A DNA stretch of 64,000 bases from Salinisphaera sp. T31B1 (GCF_040361275.1 NZ_APNH01000002.1:496001-560000), one strand, 5' to 3'. Numbered from the stretch's first letter, positions 1 to 11,245 are shown. The notes: generated from the letters alone by a model not told the origin. Numbers and translations: made by a program.

Positions 1-764
1 GCCATTTCCTGGCGGCATGGTGCGATGCCAAAGGGCGCACCGAGATGATTGCGCGCGTGGTCGAGACCGAAACCGACGGCTATCTTCTCATCCTGCCGCA
101 GGCACTGATCGAGCCCATGATCAAGCGTTTGCAGATGTACGTACTGCGGGCGAAGGTCGCGCTGTCGGATATGACCGGCGAGCGCGCCGTGTATGGCCTG
201 ACCGGGGCGACGCTGCCGGCCCCCGGACATACCGAAGCGCGAGCCGGCATGCGGGTACTCGGATTGCCCGCTTCGCGCGATGGCGCGGCGCGGGCACTGG
301 TCATCGGCGACAATAGCGTCATGCCCGCATCGAATGACGCGATGGCCACCGACGACGAGCGTTGGCTGATCGCCGATATCGATGCCGGCCTGCCCGTCGT
401 GCTGCCGGCCACGCGCGGGCTGTTCGTGCCACAGATGCTCAATCTGCACTGGCTGATGGCGATCGATTTCGACAAGGGCTGTTATCCCGGTCAGGAGATC
501 ATCGCGCGGCTGCATTATCGCGGCACCCTCACCCGTCGCACCTTTCGCCTGCACTGGCAGGGAGAGCGGCCGATACCGGGCGAGCGCATTACCGACTCGG
601 AGGACAACGAGGTCGGCACCGTGATCGCAGCGGCACGCGACGGATCGCCGAACCACGGACGACTTCTGGCGGTCCTAAAGGCCGCCGCGATCGGCGCCGA
701 CACGCTGACCTGCCCGCAAACCGCACTCACCTTGGGCGATCTGCCCTATCCGACACCCGACTGA
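1..764 (+). CDS. ygfZ: Folate-binding protein YgfZ (5' end missing)
   Basis: This is the last 253 codons of a YgfZ/GcvT-like tetrahydrofolate-binding protein, a family that helps maintain Fe-S enzymes such as the tRNA-modifying MiaB. The reading frame is open to the left edge, with phase starting at base 3, so the start lies outside the window; an internal ATG at 45 is not the real start. The visible part begins with an AWCDAKGR segment typical of the family's N-terminal half and contains the signature KGCYPGQE with its conserved cysteine near base 478. It converges on lysS with 18 bases between the stops. The ygfZ/prfB/lysS neighbourhood is also seen in enterobacteria. Confidence 0.9.
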   Translation, partial: HFLAAWCDAKGRTEMIARVVETETDGYLLILPQALIEPMIKRLQMYVLRAKVALSDMTGERAVYGLTGATLPAPGHTEARAGMRVLGLPASRDGAARALVIGDNSVMPASNDAMATDDERWLIADIDAGLPVVLPATRGLFVPQMLNLHWLMAIDFDKGCYPGQEIIARLHYRGTLTRRTFRLHWQGERPIPGERITDSEDNEVGTVIAAARDGSPNHGRLLAVLKAAAIGADTLTCPQTALTLGDLPYPTPD

Positions 765-782
765 ACACGGCCCGTCGGCCGG

Positions 783-2285
783 TCAGGCCTGTGGACGGAG
801 CTGCGGGAACAGCAGCACGTCGCGGATCGCCCCGCGCCCGGTCAGGAGCATGACCAGTCGATCGATCCCGATCCCCGCGCCCGCAGTCGGCGGCAGACCG
901 TATTCGAGCGCCGTCACGTAGTCGGCGTCGTAGTACATGGCTTCATCGTCGCCCGCCGCCTTGGCATCGGCCTGAGCACGAAACCGCTCGGCCTGATCCT
1001 CGGCATCGTTGAGCTCGGAGAAACCGTTGGCGATCTCGCGACCGGCGACGAACAGTTCGAAACGCTCGGTCACCGACGGGTCGTCATCCCGACGCCGCGC
1101 CAGGGGCGAGACCTCGGCGGGATAATCGACCACGAATGTCGGGGCGATCAGACGGGTCTCGACCGTTTCTTCGAACAGTTCCGTGAGCCATTTCCCCGGC
1201 CCCCAGCCGGGCTGCCCACGCACCCCGGCCTGCTCTGCTTTTTCTCGCAGACGTTGTTCATCATCAATGTCTTGCGGATCAATATTATCGTTATACTTTA
1301 GCACCGCATCGCGCATGCTCAACCGCTCGAATGGCGCATTGAACCGGATGGCTTCGTCGTTGCAAGCCTCGACATGATGCTCGTCCATGCGCACTGACAA
1401 TTCGCGTAACAGGGCTTCGATGGCGTCCATCAGGTCATGGTGGTCGGCGTAGGCCTGATAAAACTCGAGCATGGTGAATTCCGGGTTGTGCCGCGTCGAC
1501 ACCCCTTCGTTCCGGAAATTTCGATTGAGCTCGAACACGCGCTCCAGCCCGCCCACGACCAGCCGCTTGAGATAAAGCTCCGGGGCCACCCGGAGATAAA
1601 AATCGTGGTCGAGCGCGTTGTAATGAGTCACGAACGGCCGCGCCGCGGCCCCGCCCGGTATGGCCTGCAACATCGGCGTCTCGACTTCGAGAAAATCGCG
1701 CGCCTCGAAGAAGTCGCGCACGCCTCGCACGATGGCGCTACGCGCTTTGAACACAGCCCGCGAATCGGGGTGCATGATCAGATCGACATACCGTTGGCGA
1801 TAACGCGCCTCGGTATCCGACAGCCCGTGCCATTTTTCCGGCAGCGGACGAAGCGACTTGGTCAGTAGACGATAGGTCTCGGCACGGACCGATAGCTCGC
1901 CCTTGTTGGTTCGCGACAGCTTTCCCGTCACTCCGACAATATCGCCGATATCCAGCTGCTTGAAGGTCTTGTAGGCGTCTTCTCCGAGCAGATCACGCTG
2001 CATGAACAGCTGGATTCGTCCGCTGGCATCCTGCAGTGTCGCGAAACTGAGCTTGCCCATCACGCGCTTGGCAAGCAGCCGCCCGGCCACCGATACCGTC
2101 TTCGCCTGCGCATCGAGCGCGTCTGCCTCGTCGTCGGCATGCTCGGCCTGCAACGCGCCGGCCGCCGCATCCGGGCGGAAATCGTTCGGGAACGCGCCGC
2201 CAGCGGTTCGCCAATCGGCCAGCTTTTCCTTGCGCTGAGCGACCAGACGGTGTGTCTCGCCATCGCCCTTACTCGCATCGGTCAT
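783..2285 (-). CDS. lysS: Lysine-tRNA ligase, class II
   Basis: LysS charges tRNA-Lys with lysine in the cytoplasm. The 500-residue length fits the bacterial class II enzyme (E. coli about 505). An N-terminal OB-fold anticodon-binding domain ([20 protein letters not shown], about residues 73-92) precedes the catalytic core. Motif 2 ([20 protein letters not shown]) and motif 3 near the C-terminus ([14 protein letters not shown]) are intact. It lies 16 bases after prfB on the same strand, the usual prfB-lysS operon, so the two are probably cotranscribed. The only alternative family, AsnS/AspS, is excluded by the motif 2 wording and the C-terminal sequence. Confidence 0.97.
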   Translation of the reverse strand: MTDASKGDGETHRLVAQRKEKLADWRTAGGAFPNDFRPDAAAGALQAEHADDEADALDAQAKTVSVAGRLLAKRVMGKLSFATLQDASGRIQLFMQRDLLGEDAYKTFKQLDIGDIVGVTGKLSRTNKGELSVRAETYRLLTKSLRPLPEKWHGLSDTEARYRQRYVDLIMHPDSRAVFKARSAIVRGVRDFFEARDFLEVETPMLQAIPGGAAARPFVTHYNALDHDFYLRVAPELYLKRLVVGGLERVFELNRNFRNEGVSTRHNPEFTMLEFYQAYADHHDLMDAIEALLRELSVRMDEHHVEACNDEAIRFNAPFERLSMRDAVLKYNDNIDPQDIDDEQRLREKAEQAGVRGQPGWGPGKWLTELFEETVETRLIAPTFVVDYPAEVSPLARRRDDDPSVTERFELFVAGREIANGFSELNDAEDQAERFRAQADAKAAGDDEAMYYDADYVTALEYGLPPTAGAGIGIDRLVMLLTGRGAIRDVLLFPQLRPQA

Positions 2286-2301
2286 CGTGTTACCACTCTC
2301 G

Positions 2302-3400
2302 TTATAGACCCTGTTTCAGGCTTTCCTCGACGAACTCGTCCAGATCGCCGTCGAGTACGCCTTGCGTATTTCCAACCTCCACGCCGGTACGCAGATCCTT
2401 GATCCGCGATTGATCGAGCACGTACGAGCGAATCTGGCTACCCCAGCCGATGTCGGATTTGCCCGCCTCGGTCACTTCAGCGGCCTCTCGGCGCTCGGCG
2501 AGCTCGCGCTCGTACAACTTGGATTGGAGCTGCTTCATCGCCGTGGCGCGATTCTTGTGCTGCGATCGGTCATTCTGGCACTGCACGACGATGCCGGTCG
2601 GCTCGTGCGTGATGCGCACCGCCGATTCGGTGCGGTTGACATGCTGGCCGCCCGCGCCGCTGGCACGATAGACATCCACCCGCAGATCGGACGGGTCGAT
2701 CTCGATTTCGATCTTGTCGTCGATCTCCGGCGCGACGAAAACCGCGGCAAACGACGTATGCCGTCGCGCGCCCGAGTCGAAGGGCGACTTGCGCACCAGC
2801 CGGTGCACGCCCGTTTCCGTGCGCAACCAGCCATAGGCGTAGTTGCCGGTCACCGCGAACGTCGCGCTCTTGATGCCTGCCACCTCACCGGCCGAATACT
2901 CGGTGATCTCGGTCGCGAAACCGCGCCGCTCGCACCAGCGCAGATACATCCGCAGCAACATCTCGGCCCAATCCTGCGCCTCGGTGCCGCCGGAACCGGC
3001 CTGGATATCGACAAACGCATTGCTCGCATCGGCCTCGCCCGAGAACATGCGCTGAAACTCCAACGCTTTAATATGTATCTCGACGCCGTCCAGCTCGCGA
3101 TCGATATCGGCAATCACGCTATCGTCTTCCTCGGCCTCGGCCATCTCCACCAGTTCGACACTGTCGTCGAGGGTAGCGAGCGCCTGGTCCATGGGCTTGA
3201 CGATGTCTTCAAGCCGCGCCTTTTCCTGGCCGAAAGCCTGCGCCTTGTCAGGCGACTCCGCCCAAATCTCGCCGCGCGCGAGTTCGGCGTCCAGTTCAGT
3301 CAGGCGGTCCTTTTTTTCAGCGTAGTCAAAGATACCCCCGTAGGTCGCCCAGGCGCTCACGAAGCGTTTGCATGCGGGATTTTACGGTGTTGGTTTCCAT
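2302..3400 (-). CDS. prfB: Peptide chain release factor 2, made by programmed +1 frameshift
   Basis: RF2 terminates translation at UGA and UAA. Zero-frame translation starts at the ATG at 3400-3398 ([18 protein letters not shown]...), runs 24 codons to LRGYL and meets an in-frame TGA at 3328-3326. Slipping +1 on CTT continues as DYAEKKDRL and gives 24 + 341 = 365 residues, the same length as E. coli RF2. The SPF anticodon-like tripeptide (RKSPFDSG) and the GGQ hydrolysis motif (GAGGQHVNR) are both present. A frameshift-blind caller would start at a false internal codon at 3360. Expression is expected to be autoregulated: scarce RF2 slows termination at UGA and favours the shift. Confidence 0.96.
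3325..3340 (-). promoter_or_regulatory. RF2 programmed +1 frameshift signal
   Basis: Reading on the minus strand the bases are CGG GGG TAT CTT TGA C. This contains the internal Shine-Dalgarno-like G-run, the slippery CTT codon and the UGA followed by C (a poor termination context). It matches the classical prfB recoding site element by element. The TGA is codon 25, as against codon 26 in E. coli. Confidence 0.95.
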
Positions 3401-3479
3401 CGAGCGCAAAGCCTTTATAATCAGTCGGCGGGCGCGGATGATTGCAGGTAATTTTTTTTAGCACAACCGTGCTCGACAA

Positions 3480-3508
3480 TTGCTAAATCCTGCAAAACAC
3501 CGCATAAT
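3480..3508 (+). promoter_or_regulatory. Probable sigma-70 promoter of ompA
   Basis: TTGCTA at 3480-3485 and CATAAT at 3503-3508 are separated by exactly 17 bases, in an AT-richer patch of an otherwise GC-rich region. This leaves a leader of about 90 bases before the ompA ATG at 3604. A good Shine-Dalgarno (AAGGGAG) sits just upstream of the ATG. Confidence 0.55.
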
Positions 3509-3603
3509 CTCGTGGCACGTCACCGGTTTGGGAACACTTGTTCGCCAGTTCGGTGAATGGGACCGCACAACAAACCTAAACCCGTTCAAGGGAGTTTTGA
3601 ACT

Positions 3604-4743
3604 ATGCAATTCAAACAACCGCTCACCGCATGTGTTGCGGGCGCGTTGGGTCTGGCCTTCTCGGCCGGCGCCATCGCCCAGGACAACACGCCGCAGGACA
3701 AGCGTTTCTACGTAGCGCCGATGGTCAGCTACGGCTTTTTCGATAACGACGCCTCCGGTGGCAACGGCAATCTGCCGCGTATCAACACCGATAACGACGA
3801 CAGCATCGGCGGTACGCTGGCCATCGGTAAGCCGATCACCAGCTGGTTGAACCTCGAGCTGTTCGGCTTCTACTTCAACCCGGATCAGAAGCTCAACGGC
3901 GTCGACGCCGACGATGCTGACCTGTACGGCTTCGGTCTGGACGCGTTGTTCTTCCCGGCTCGCGACACCCTGCCGGTCTACGGCATCCTGGGTGCCGCTT
4001 GGGGCAAGACCGATCCGGGCTTCGGCTCCGTGAACGGCGTTCGCGTCGGCGACGATGCTGATACGGACTTCCTGGACGCGGGTCTGGGTTACATGTACCA
4101 GATCAACGACTACGGCTTGGCCGTGCGTGCTGAGTACCGCTATCGTTACACCACGGTCGACAGTGCCGACATTTACGGCGCCGGTTTCGAAGACAACCGG
4201 TATGACGACCATATCCTGTCTCTCGGTCTGCAGATCCCGCTGGGTGCGCCGCCGAGTGCTCCGGCTCCGGCCCCGGCTCCGGCCCCGGCCCAGCCGATGG
4301 ATAGCGATGGCGACGGCGTCATCGATGCCAACGATCAGTGCCCCGGCACCCCGCGCGGCACGGAAGTCGACGCTCGCGGCTGCCCGATCGAGAAGCAGGC
4401 TCCGATCGTTCTGAAGGGCGTGACCTTCGAGTTCGATTCCGCCAAGCTGACCTCGCAGGCCGAGAATCGTCTGGACAACGTGGTTGACGCGCTGCAGGCC
4501 AGCGACGAGATCACCTTCCGTATCGACGGTTACACCGACAGCATCGGCACCGAGCAGTACAACCAGGGTCTGTCCCAGCGTCGTGTGGATTCGGTTCGCT
4601 CCTACCTGATGCAGCATGGCATCTCGAGCAGCCGTATCACCGGTACGCAGGGTCATGGCGAGTCCAACCCGGTTGCGACCAACGAGACGGCCGCTGGTCG
4701 TGCTCAGAACCGTCGCGTCGAGCTGAACGTCACGAGTCAGTAA
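3604..4743 (+). CDS. ompA: OmpA-family outer membrane protein
   Basis: A 379-residue envelope protein that anchors the outer membrane to peptidoglycan. A signal peptide is cleaved about after AGAIA (residue 25). Next comes an eight-stranded OmpA-like barrel (about 30-215), then an Ala/Pro linker (APAPAPAPAPAQP, about 220-232). A calcium-binding thrombospondin-3-like motif follows (DSDGDGVIDANDQCPGTP), and then a C-terminal OmpA domain with FEFDSAKLT, GYTDSIGTEQYNQGLSQRR and NRRVELN. The last part is the diaminopimelate-binding fold. The gene is monocistronic, with its own promoter and a strong terminator. Codons are more biased than in the neighbours, which fits high expression. Exact orthology with E. 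coli OmpA (rather than an OprF-like protein) is not certain. Confidence 0.93.
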   Translation: MQFKQPLTACVAGALGLAFSAGAIAQDNTPQDKRFYVAPMVSYGFFDNDASGGNGNLPRINTDNDDSIGGTLAIGKPITSWLNLELFGFYFNPDQKLNGVDADDADLYGFGLDALFFPARDTLPVYGILGAAWGKTDPGFGSVNGVRVGDDADTDFLDAGLGYMYQINDYGLAVRAEYRYRYTTVDSADIYGAGFEDNRYDDHILSLGLQIPLGAPPSAPAPAPAPAPAQPMDSDGDGVIDANDQCPGTPRGTEVDARGCPIEKQAPIVLKGVTFEFDSAKLTSQAENRLDNVVDALQASDEITFRIDGYTDSIGTEQYNQGLSQRRVDSVRSYLMQHGISSSRITGTQGHGESNPVATNETAAGRAQNRRVELNVTSQ

Positions 4744-4767
4744 GACAACGACTGTTCGTCTAGTCGG

Positions 4768-4797
4768 GCCCGGCCTCTTCGGAGGCCGGGCTTTTTT
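4768..4797 (+). terminator. Rho-independent terminator of ompA
   Basis: A perfect 10-base-pair stem (GCCCGGCCTC with GAGGCCGGGC) closed by a TTCG tetraloop on a C-G pair is followed by TTTTTT. It starts 25 bases after the ompA stop. Confidence 0.93.
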
Positions 4798-4916
4798 ATG
4801 CGCGCCATAGCCGTGCCTTCCGTAGCGCCGCCAGTTGCCGCACACGCCATGCACTCCTTCCCCTGCGCGGATAGAATGCAAGACGACCACGTCGCGTACC
4901 CGCCTGCCCCGAACTC

Positions 4917-5459
4917 ATGAATTGCAATGTTCAAGATTGCGACCCGCGCTTACCCGATGAGGTCGTCGACTTCCTCTGCGATCTCTTGCGCCGGCGCCGT
5001 CCGAACTCGCTGATCGTGATTGATGACCAAAGCGCTGCGTCGGCGGGCGACCACTCTTGGCCGGCACGCCTGAGGCCAGCCTTGCCGGACGGCGCACGAT
5101 ACGTCATTGAAACGCCGGACACGTGGCGTGACAACGCAGCAGAGCGCTCAGAACTCGCGTTGCTTGTCTGCGATCCCACCGCGTACTCAACGCAGGCATA
5201 CCGTAGGCTTCTGGGCGAATTACGCGACCGACGCGCCGCAGCAGTGATCGTGTTGAACAGGCCGGCAACCGGCCCCTATGACCCATGGCAGATCGGCGAC
5301 TTCATTGCCATGGGCTTTCGTCGCGTCGCGGGCAGTCAGGCACTACCGGCTGGCTGGAGTCTGTATCGCTACGATATCCACGACTATAAAACCACGCCGG
5401 ATTGGCTCAACAAGCGTTATTGGGCCAACCCAGAGCGATGGGACCAGGAGCGCTGGTAG
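4917..5459 (+). CDS. Conserved protein, resembles DUF6231 family
   Basis: A 180-residue soluble protein of unknown function. It has a Rossmann-like start (SLIVIDDQS, about residues 38-46), a central ELALLVCDPT segment and an aromatic C-terminus (YDPWQIGDFIAMGFRR, then LNKRYWANPERWDQERW). I recall similar Pseudomonas proteins labelled DUF6231, often near gluQ, but I could not confirm this with a search. The ATG at 4917 is the only plausible start. The gene overlaps the 3' end of the convergent gluQ by 43 bases. No signal peptide or membrane segment is seen. Confidence 0.75.
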   Translation: MNCNVQDCDPRLPDEVVDFLCDLLRRRRPNSLIVIDDQSAASAGDHSWPARLRPALPDGARYVIETPDTWRDNAAERSELALLVCDPTAYSTQAYRRLLGELRDRRAAAVIVLNRPATGPYDPWQIGDFIAMGFRRVAGSQALPAGWSLYRYDIHDYKTTPDWLNKRYWANPERWDQERW

Positions 5460-6346
5460 GCGTGCGCTGCAAGCTCGACCCGGCTGGGCACGTCACCGAC
5501 TGACCAGGCGTCGACCGCCCAACCCAACACCGACTCCTGGCTCGCGTCACAGAGACGGTCGGGCGGTTCCTGGCCCAACATCGACAGACAGACCCAGAGC
5601 TGCGCGCTGCGCCGTTCCGACCTGAGTGCGAGCGCGCCCTGACTCTTACCCAGCTTCTGTCCGGCGGTATCCACCAGCACTGGCACGTGGGCGTAGTTCG
5701 GTCTCGGGTACCCGAGCCGCTCCTGCAGCCAGATCTGACGAGGCGTGGACGACAACAGATCTGCGCCGCGTACCACCTCAGTAATCTGTTGAAACGCGTC
5801 GTCGACCACGGTCGCCAGCTGGTAGGCAGTGATACCGTCGGCACGGCGAATCACGAAATCACCGATGTCGTCGGCTAATATCTGTTCGTAATGACCCTGT
5901 ACCGCATCGTGCAGCACGGTTGGGCGGTTGGATACCTTCAACCGGACCGAACGCGCGCGACGACCCGCCGGCAGCCCCCGACGGCAGGTACCCGGGTAGA
6001 CCGGCCCTTCGATCCCGACGCGACCGGCCCTTGCCTCGCGTCGCGTGCACCCGCACTCGAACGCATCGCCCTGCGAGCGCAGCCGCTCGATCGCCGCCCG
6101 ATAGGCTTCACGCCGATCCGCCTGATGCATGACCTGGCCATCCCATCGCAGGCCGAAAGCCGAGAGCGTATTCAGGATGTGCCGATCGGCATTCGGAACG
6201 ACGCGCGGCGTGTCCAGATCGTCGATCCGTACCAGCCATTGACCACCCTGGGCACGCGCGTGCACAAAACTGGCAACCGCGGCCAATAAGGAACCCAGGT
6301 GCAACGGCCCGCTCGGCGAGGGTGCGAATCGCCCAATAACGCTCAT
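5417..6346 (-). CDS. gluQ: Glutamyl-Q tRNA(Asp) synthetase
   Basis: GluQ-RS is a truncated glutamyl-tRNA synthetase that attaches glutamate to the queuosine of tRNA-Asp. The protein opens with GRFAPSPSGPLHLGSL, carrying the class I HIGH-like signature, and has the KMSKS-like KLGKSQGA. The zinc site is formed by CGC...Y...C (FECGCTRR and PVYPGTC). The anticodon-binding domain of full GluRS is absent, and about 309 residues is the usual size for GluQ. I chose the ATG at 6346 because it places MSVIGRF directly before the signature; an upstream TTG at 6370 is possible. No dksA is visible upstream, unlike in many relatives. Confidence 0.92.
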   Translation of the reverse strand: MSVIGRFAPSPSGPLHLGSLLAAVASFVHARAQGGQWLVRIDDLDTPRVVPNADRHILNTLSAFGLRWDGQVMHQADRREAYRAAIERLRSQGDAFECGCTRREARAGRVGIEGPVYPGTCRRGLPAGRRARSVRLKVSNRPTVLHDAVQGHYEQILADDIGDFVIRRADGITAYQLATVVDDAFQQITEVVRGADLLSSTPRQIWLQERLGYPRPNYAHVPVLVDTAGQKLGKSQGALALRSERRSAQLWVCLSMLGQEPPDRLCDASQESVLGWAVDAWSVGDVPSRVELAAHAYQRSWSHRSGLAQ

Positions 6347-6505
6347 GTCGGGGTGCCGGGCGGCAGGCAATAGCGGCTTGCTCGCGCCGGGTCGGAACCA
6401 GGGCCGCAGGCTATTGTCGTCCGGGATTCATTACCAAGGCCGTCAAGTCGGCCCGGTTCATCGGCGTGGGATCGCTCAGAAACAGCGCTTGCCGATGAAA
6501 CGAAA

Positions 6506-6582
6506 TGGTCGGGGTAGCAGGATTTGAACCTACGACCTTCTGCACCCCATGCAGACGCGCTACCAAGCTGCGCCATACCCCG
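6506..6582 (-). tRNA. tRNA-Pro (anticodon GGG)
   Basis: A 77-base cloverleaf with encoded CCA. The acceptor stem CGGGGTA pairs with TACCCCG. The D arm is GGCGCAGCTTGGTAGCGC. The anticodon stem TCTGC/GCAGA encloses ATGGGGT, giving anticodon GGG. The T arm contains GGTTCAAATCC. It lies 56 bases downstream of the merR-like gene on the same strand and may share its transcript. Confidence 0.97.
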
Positions 6583-6638
6583 ACTTGAGAGCGCGTATGG
6601 TAACAGAACTTCCATGCGCGTCGTATACCCCGTGGCGC

Positions 6639-6998
6639 TTATTCGAGACCTTTCATGATGGTTTCGAGTTCCTCACGAATCGCGGCGAGCGAATCGCCCG
6701 CGCTCGCCGCCGGCAGGGCAGCCAGTGCGCGCCCCTTGTCGCGCAGCTGCAGGCGGGCACCTTGGATGGTGAAACCCTGCTCGTAAAGCAACATGCGGAT
6801 ATCACGCGCAATGAGTACGTCGTGTTGCTGGTAATACCGCCGGTTGCCGCGACGCTTGACTGGCTTTAGCTGAGTGAACTCCTGCTCCCAGTAACGGAGC
6901 ACGTGCGGCTTTACCCGGCACAGTTCGCTGACTTCACCGATCGTGAAATAGCGCTTGTCGGGAATCGGCGGCAGTAATTCGTCAGCTGCTTGCGTCAA
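6639..6998 (-). CDS. MerR-family transcriptional regulator
   Basis: A small regulator (119 residues from a TTG start at 6998) with an N-terminal winged-helix MerR DNA-binding domain: [20 protein letters not shown], then [13 protein letters not shown] short C-terminal helix would dimerise. No cysteine pocket or ligand domain follows, so the inducer is unknown. The same gene follows ihfA in pseudomonads and relatives. The longer open frame to 7160 lies inside ihfA and has no relation to the family, so I reject that start. The chosen TTG overlaps the ihfA stop by 17 bases, suggesting translational coupling. Confidence 0.85.
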   Translation of the reverse strand: MTQAADELLPPIPDKRYFTIGEVSELCRVKPHVLRYWEQEFTQLKPVKRRGNRRYYQQHDVLIARDIRMLLYEQGFTIQGARLQLRDKGRALAALPAASAGDSLAAIREELETIMKGLE

Positions 6999-7281
6999 TG
7001 CTCGACTCGACGCGTGCCCGCATCTTCTGCCCGGGCTTGAAACTGACCACGCGCCGGGCCGAAATGGGAATTTCCTCGCCGGTCTTCGGGTTTCGACCGG
7101 GCCGTTGATTCTTATCGCGGAGCTCGAAGTTCCCGAAACCGGAAAGCTTAACGTATTCACCGGCTTCCAGCGTGGACCTCACTTCCTCGAAGAAGCAATC
7201 CACGAATTCCTTGGACTCGCGCTTGTTGAAGCCCAACTGCTCGAACAGATTCTCGGTCAGATCCGCCTTCGTGAGTGCCAC
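6982..7281 (-). CDS. ihfA: Integration host factor subunit alpha
   Basis: IHF-alpha (99 residues) pairs with IHF-beta to bend DNA sharply at specific sites in replication, recombination and transcription. The sequence [20 protein letters not shown] and the DNA-intercalating arm with its proline ([20 protein letters not shown], about residues 52-71) match the family end to end. It starts only a few bases after the pheT stop on the same strand, the same order as in E. coli (pheS-pheT-ihfA). Confidence 0.97.
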   Translation of the reverse strand: MALTKADLTENLFEQLGFNKRESKEFVDCFFEEVRSTLEAGEYVKLSGFGNFELRDKNQRPGRNPKTGEEIPISARRVVSFKPGQKMRARVESSIDASS

Positions 7282-7283
7282 AG

Positions 7284-9668
7284 CTATTCACCCCTGATTC
7301 GCGCGCCGCACCGTTGCTCGAGCACCGAGACCACGCGCGTTATTATTGTTTCAACGCCTTCGTCGGTAAGCGTGCTCGCTTTATCTTGGAAAATCAAGCT
7401 TAAAGCGACGCTCTTGAATCCAGTCTCAAGGCCTTGCCCGCGAAACAGATCAAAGACTTGTACTTGCTGCAGTTCGACAAGCTCCAGCGATTCGACGGCC
7501 TCGACGAGGCGGCCGACAGGAACCGATTCGTCGACGACCAACGCCAGATCACGCCGGACCAGCGGCTGCTCGGACACCGGCTCGAACCTTGGTGTCGTCG
7601 ATCGCGCGACGGCATCATAATCTAGTTCAAATACATAGGGCAATTCAATGTTTTTGAATCGCTTTCTGAAAACTGGCGCAAGTTGCCCGAGCCAGCCCAC
7701 GGCAATGCCATTCTGTTCGATACGCGCCGTACGCCCCGGGTGCAGTGCCGGGTGTGTGGCTGCCACGAAGCGCGGCCTATCCGCCGAACCCGCAAACAGG
7801 GCTTCCACATCGCCCTTGACGTCGAAGAAATCAACGGGCCGGGTCGTTCGATCCCAGTGAGGATCTTCGGCCAGTCCGCCTACGACGCCAGCCAGTGTAT
7901 CGCTTTGCAGGACACCCGCCTCGGCGTTTTCATCAGGTAAAAAGCGGAGGCCGCGCTCGTACAGGCGTACGCGCGCCTGCTGGCGTCGAACGTTGTAGTG
8001 CCAGCTCGGCAACAGGCTAGCCCACAGCGTTCGCCGCATCTGTACGTATAGATCGGAGATCGGGTTGTCGAGCGTTACTGCCGTGGCGTCGTCCGTCAGC
8101 ATGGCGTGCAAACCAGGCTCCACGAAACTGTATGTGATCGCTTCGCTGTAACCGCGCTCCCGCAGTACGCACGCCACTCGTTCGGGCTCGGCCCCGGCCG
8201 CGGCCGCGCTGACGGCCGGCAGCCGCACTCGTGCGTCTTCCGCGGCCAGCTGATCGTAGCCATAGACGCGTGCGACCTCCTCGATCAGGTCCGCCTCGAT
8301 GTTGATATCGAATCGCCAGCTCGGTGGCACCACGGTCCAGCGTCCGGCCGTCACGAATTCCACGTCCATTCCCAGCCATTCCAGGGCCGATCCAACCCAC
8401 GCCGCGTCGATGGGCTGCCCCAACAGGCGCGTGATATGGGTTTCGTCCAGATCGATCCGTCGGGTAGCCGGCCACATGGGCTGGCCTTGCTCGACGGACA
8501 CCGGCCCCACGGATCCGCCGGCGAGGTCGATGAGCAGAGCCGTGGCACGCGCTAGAGCGCGCGGATGCAGCGACGGATCCACGCCGCGCTCGAAGCGATG
8601 CAATGAATCGGTTTGTATCTTGTACTTCCGCCCGCGTCCGGCGACCACGGTCGGTGTGAAACAGGCCGCCTCGAATACCACGTTGACGGTCTGTTCGTCG
8701 ACGGCCGTGCGCTGTCCGCCGATCATGCCGGCAATCGCCACAGCGCCTTCGTCGTCGGCGATCACGAGCGTGTCGACGTCCAGCACCACCTCCTCCCCAT
8801 CGAGCGTGGTGATTTTTTCGTTCGACCGGGCCCGTCGCACCTGAATGTCGCCCGTCAGGCGGTCTCCATCGAAGGCGTGCATCGGCTGGCCGAGTTCCAG
8901 CATGACGTAATTGCCGATATCCACCGGCAGATTGATCGTGCGTATGCCCGCGCGTCTCAGCCGCTCGCGCATCCACATGGGGGTACACGCTCCAGGGTCG
9001 ATGCCGGTCACACATTGGGCGGCGTATCCGACACAATCAGCGGGCGCGGCAATCTGAACGGGCCGAAGAGTCGAGCCGGTGACCTCGGGCAGGTCGGTTG
9101 CCGGCTCCGCCAGCACCTGACCACTGGTGACGGCTACCTCGCGTGCCAGCCCTCGAACACTCAGGCAGTCACCGCGGTTAGGGGTAAGATCGACCTCGAG
9201 CACCTGATCGGGCAGGCCCAGATAATCCGCCAGGGGTTGGCCGACCGGCGCATCGACCGGTAACAGCCACAAACCGTCGGCATCGCTTGCCATGCCCAGC
9301 TCGGAGGCACTGCAAAGCATGCCGCGCGACGCGACACCGCGCAGTTTGGCGGCCTTTATCTTCATTCCGCCGGGCATGACGGCACCGACCGTGGCGACCG
9401 GCGCGTGGATACCGGGCCCGACGTTCGGCGCTCCGCAAACGATATTCAGCCGTTCGGCGCCGACGTCGACCTCGCAGACCCTGAGCTTGTCGGCATCCGG
9501 ATGCGGCTCGCACGTGACGACTCGCCCTACCACGATTCCGTCAAGCGAAGGCCCTGCAGGCGTGATGTCGTCGACCTCCAGTCCAGCCATGGTCAGACGA
9601 TCGGCCAGCGTATCGATATCGTCGGGCGTGTCGACCCAGCTGCGGAGCCAGCGCTCGCTCATTTTCAT
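7284..9668 (-). CDS. pheT: Phenylalanine-tRNA ligase beta subunit
   Basis: The 794-residue beta subunit of the alpha2-beta2 phenylalanyl-tRNA synthetase. Domains in order are an N-terminal EMAP-like tRNA-binding domain ([16 protein letters not shown], about 55-70), the B3/B4 editing domain, the B5 domain, a catalytic-like core ([14 protein letters not shown], about 465), and a C-terminal ferredoxin-fold anticodon-binding domain ([15 protein letters not shown], about 710). Length is normal (E. coli 795). It follows pheS by 19 bases. Confidence 0.97.
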   Translation of the reverse strand: MKMSERWLRSWVDTPDDIDTLADRLTMAGLEVDDITPAGPSLDGIVVGRVVTCEPHPDADKLRVCEVDVGAERLNIVCGAPNVGPGIHAPVATVGAVMPGGMKIKAAKLRGVASRGMLCSASELGMASDADGLWLLPVDAPVGQPLADYLGLPDQVLEVDLTPNRGDCLSVRGLAREVAVTSGQVLAEPATDLPEVTGSTLRPVQIAAPADCVGYAAQCVTGIDPGACTPMWMRERLRRAGIRTINLPVDIGNYVMLELGQPMHAFDGDRLTGDIQVRRARSNEKITTLDGEEVVLDVDTLVIADDEGAVAIAGMIGGQRTAVDEQTVNVVFEAACFTPTVVAGRGRKYKIQTDSLHRFERGVDPSLHPRALARATALLIDLAGGSVGPVSVEQGQPMWPATRRIDLDETHITRLLGQPIDAAWVGSALEWLGMDVEFVTAGRWTVVPPSWRFDINIEADLIEEVARVYGYDQLAAEDARVRLPAVSAAAAGAEPERVACVLRERGYSEAITYSFVEPGLHAMLTDDATAVTLDNPISDLYVQMRRTLWASLLPSWHYNVRRQQARVRLYERGLRFLPDENAEAGVLQSDTLAGVVGGLAEDPHWDRTTRPVDFFDVKGDVEALFAGSADRPRFVAATHPALHPGRTARIEQNGIAVGWLGQLAPVFRKRFKNIELPYVFELDYDAVARSTTPRFEPVSEQPLVRRDLALVVDESVPVGRLVEAVESLELVELQQVQVFDLFRGQGLETGFKSVALSLIFQDKASTLTDEGVETIITRVVSVLEQRCGARIRGE

Positions 9669-9687
9669 AACGAAACCCTCGAAACGG

Positions 9688-10753
<1,066 letters not shown>

Positions 10754-10798
10754 CAAGCTGCTCGGGTTGTCACTGCGCGTGCAGCGCACCCGCAGGAA

Positions 10799-11155
10799 TC
10801 AGGCCTGCGCGGCTTTCGCCTGTTCGACGACGGCAGCAAACGTAGCCTTGTCGCGCACGGCCAGATCGGCCAGGATCTTGCGATCAAGCTCGATGCCGGC
10901 TTTTTTCAGGCCGTTCATGAACACGCTATAGGACACGCCCAGTTCCTTGGCGCCCGCGCTGATGCGGGTAATCCACAATGCGCGGAACTCCCGCTTGCGG
11001 TTGCGGCGATCCCGGTACGCGTACTGGCCCGCCTTGAACACGGCCTGGCGCGCTACGCGGTAGGTACGGCTGCGTGCGCCGTAGTAACCCTTTGCCTTCT
11101 TGAGAACTTTCTTGTGACGGGCCTTAGCCGTCACGCCGCGACTGACTCGTGCCAT
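10799..11155 (-). CDS. rplT: 50S ribosomal protein L20
   Basis: L20 is an early-assembly protein of the large subunit that binds 23S rRNA. The 118 residues include the basic N-terminal extension ([20 protein letters not shown]) and the globular C-terminal part ([20 protein letters not shown]). In E. coli L20 represses its own operon by binding the mRNA near rpmI. A hairpin sits just upstream here. Confidence 0.98.
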   Translation of the reverse strand: MARVSRGVTAKARHKKVLKKAKGYYGARSRTYRVARQAVFKAGQYAYRDRRNRKREFRALWITRISAGAKELGVSYSVFMNGLKKAGIELDRKILADLAVRDKATFAAVVEQAKAAQA

Positions 11156-11186
11156 TTTCGCGCTTCCTGTTGAAAATCGAAATCAA

Positions 11187-11209
11187 GACAGGGTGCCAAG
11201 CACCCTGTC
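11187..11209 (-). other. Hairpin between rpmI and rplT
   Basis: GACAGGGTGC pairs perfectly with GCACCCTGTC across a 3-base loop, in the 90-base gap between rpmI and rplT. No T-run follows on the minus strand, so it does not look like a terminator. It could be an RNA-processing or translational control element. Confidence 0.55.
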
Positions 11210-11245
11210 CACTTTACAGATTCGCGACCGCGGTCGCGTGTCCGC

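Noticed and set aside
4258-4291. Short tandem repeat of ccggcc-type units
   Set aside because: It encodes the Ala-Pro linker of the OmpA protein and is not an independent repeat element.
3586-4890. 434-codon open frame antisense to ompA
   Set aside because: It mirrors the codon pattern of ompA on the opposite strand, has no recognisable domain and runs through the ompA terminator.
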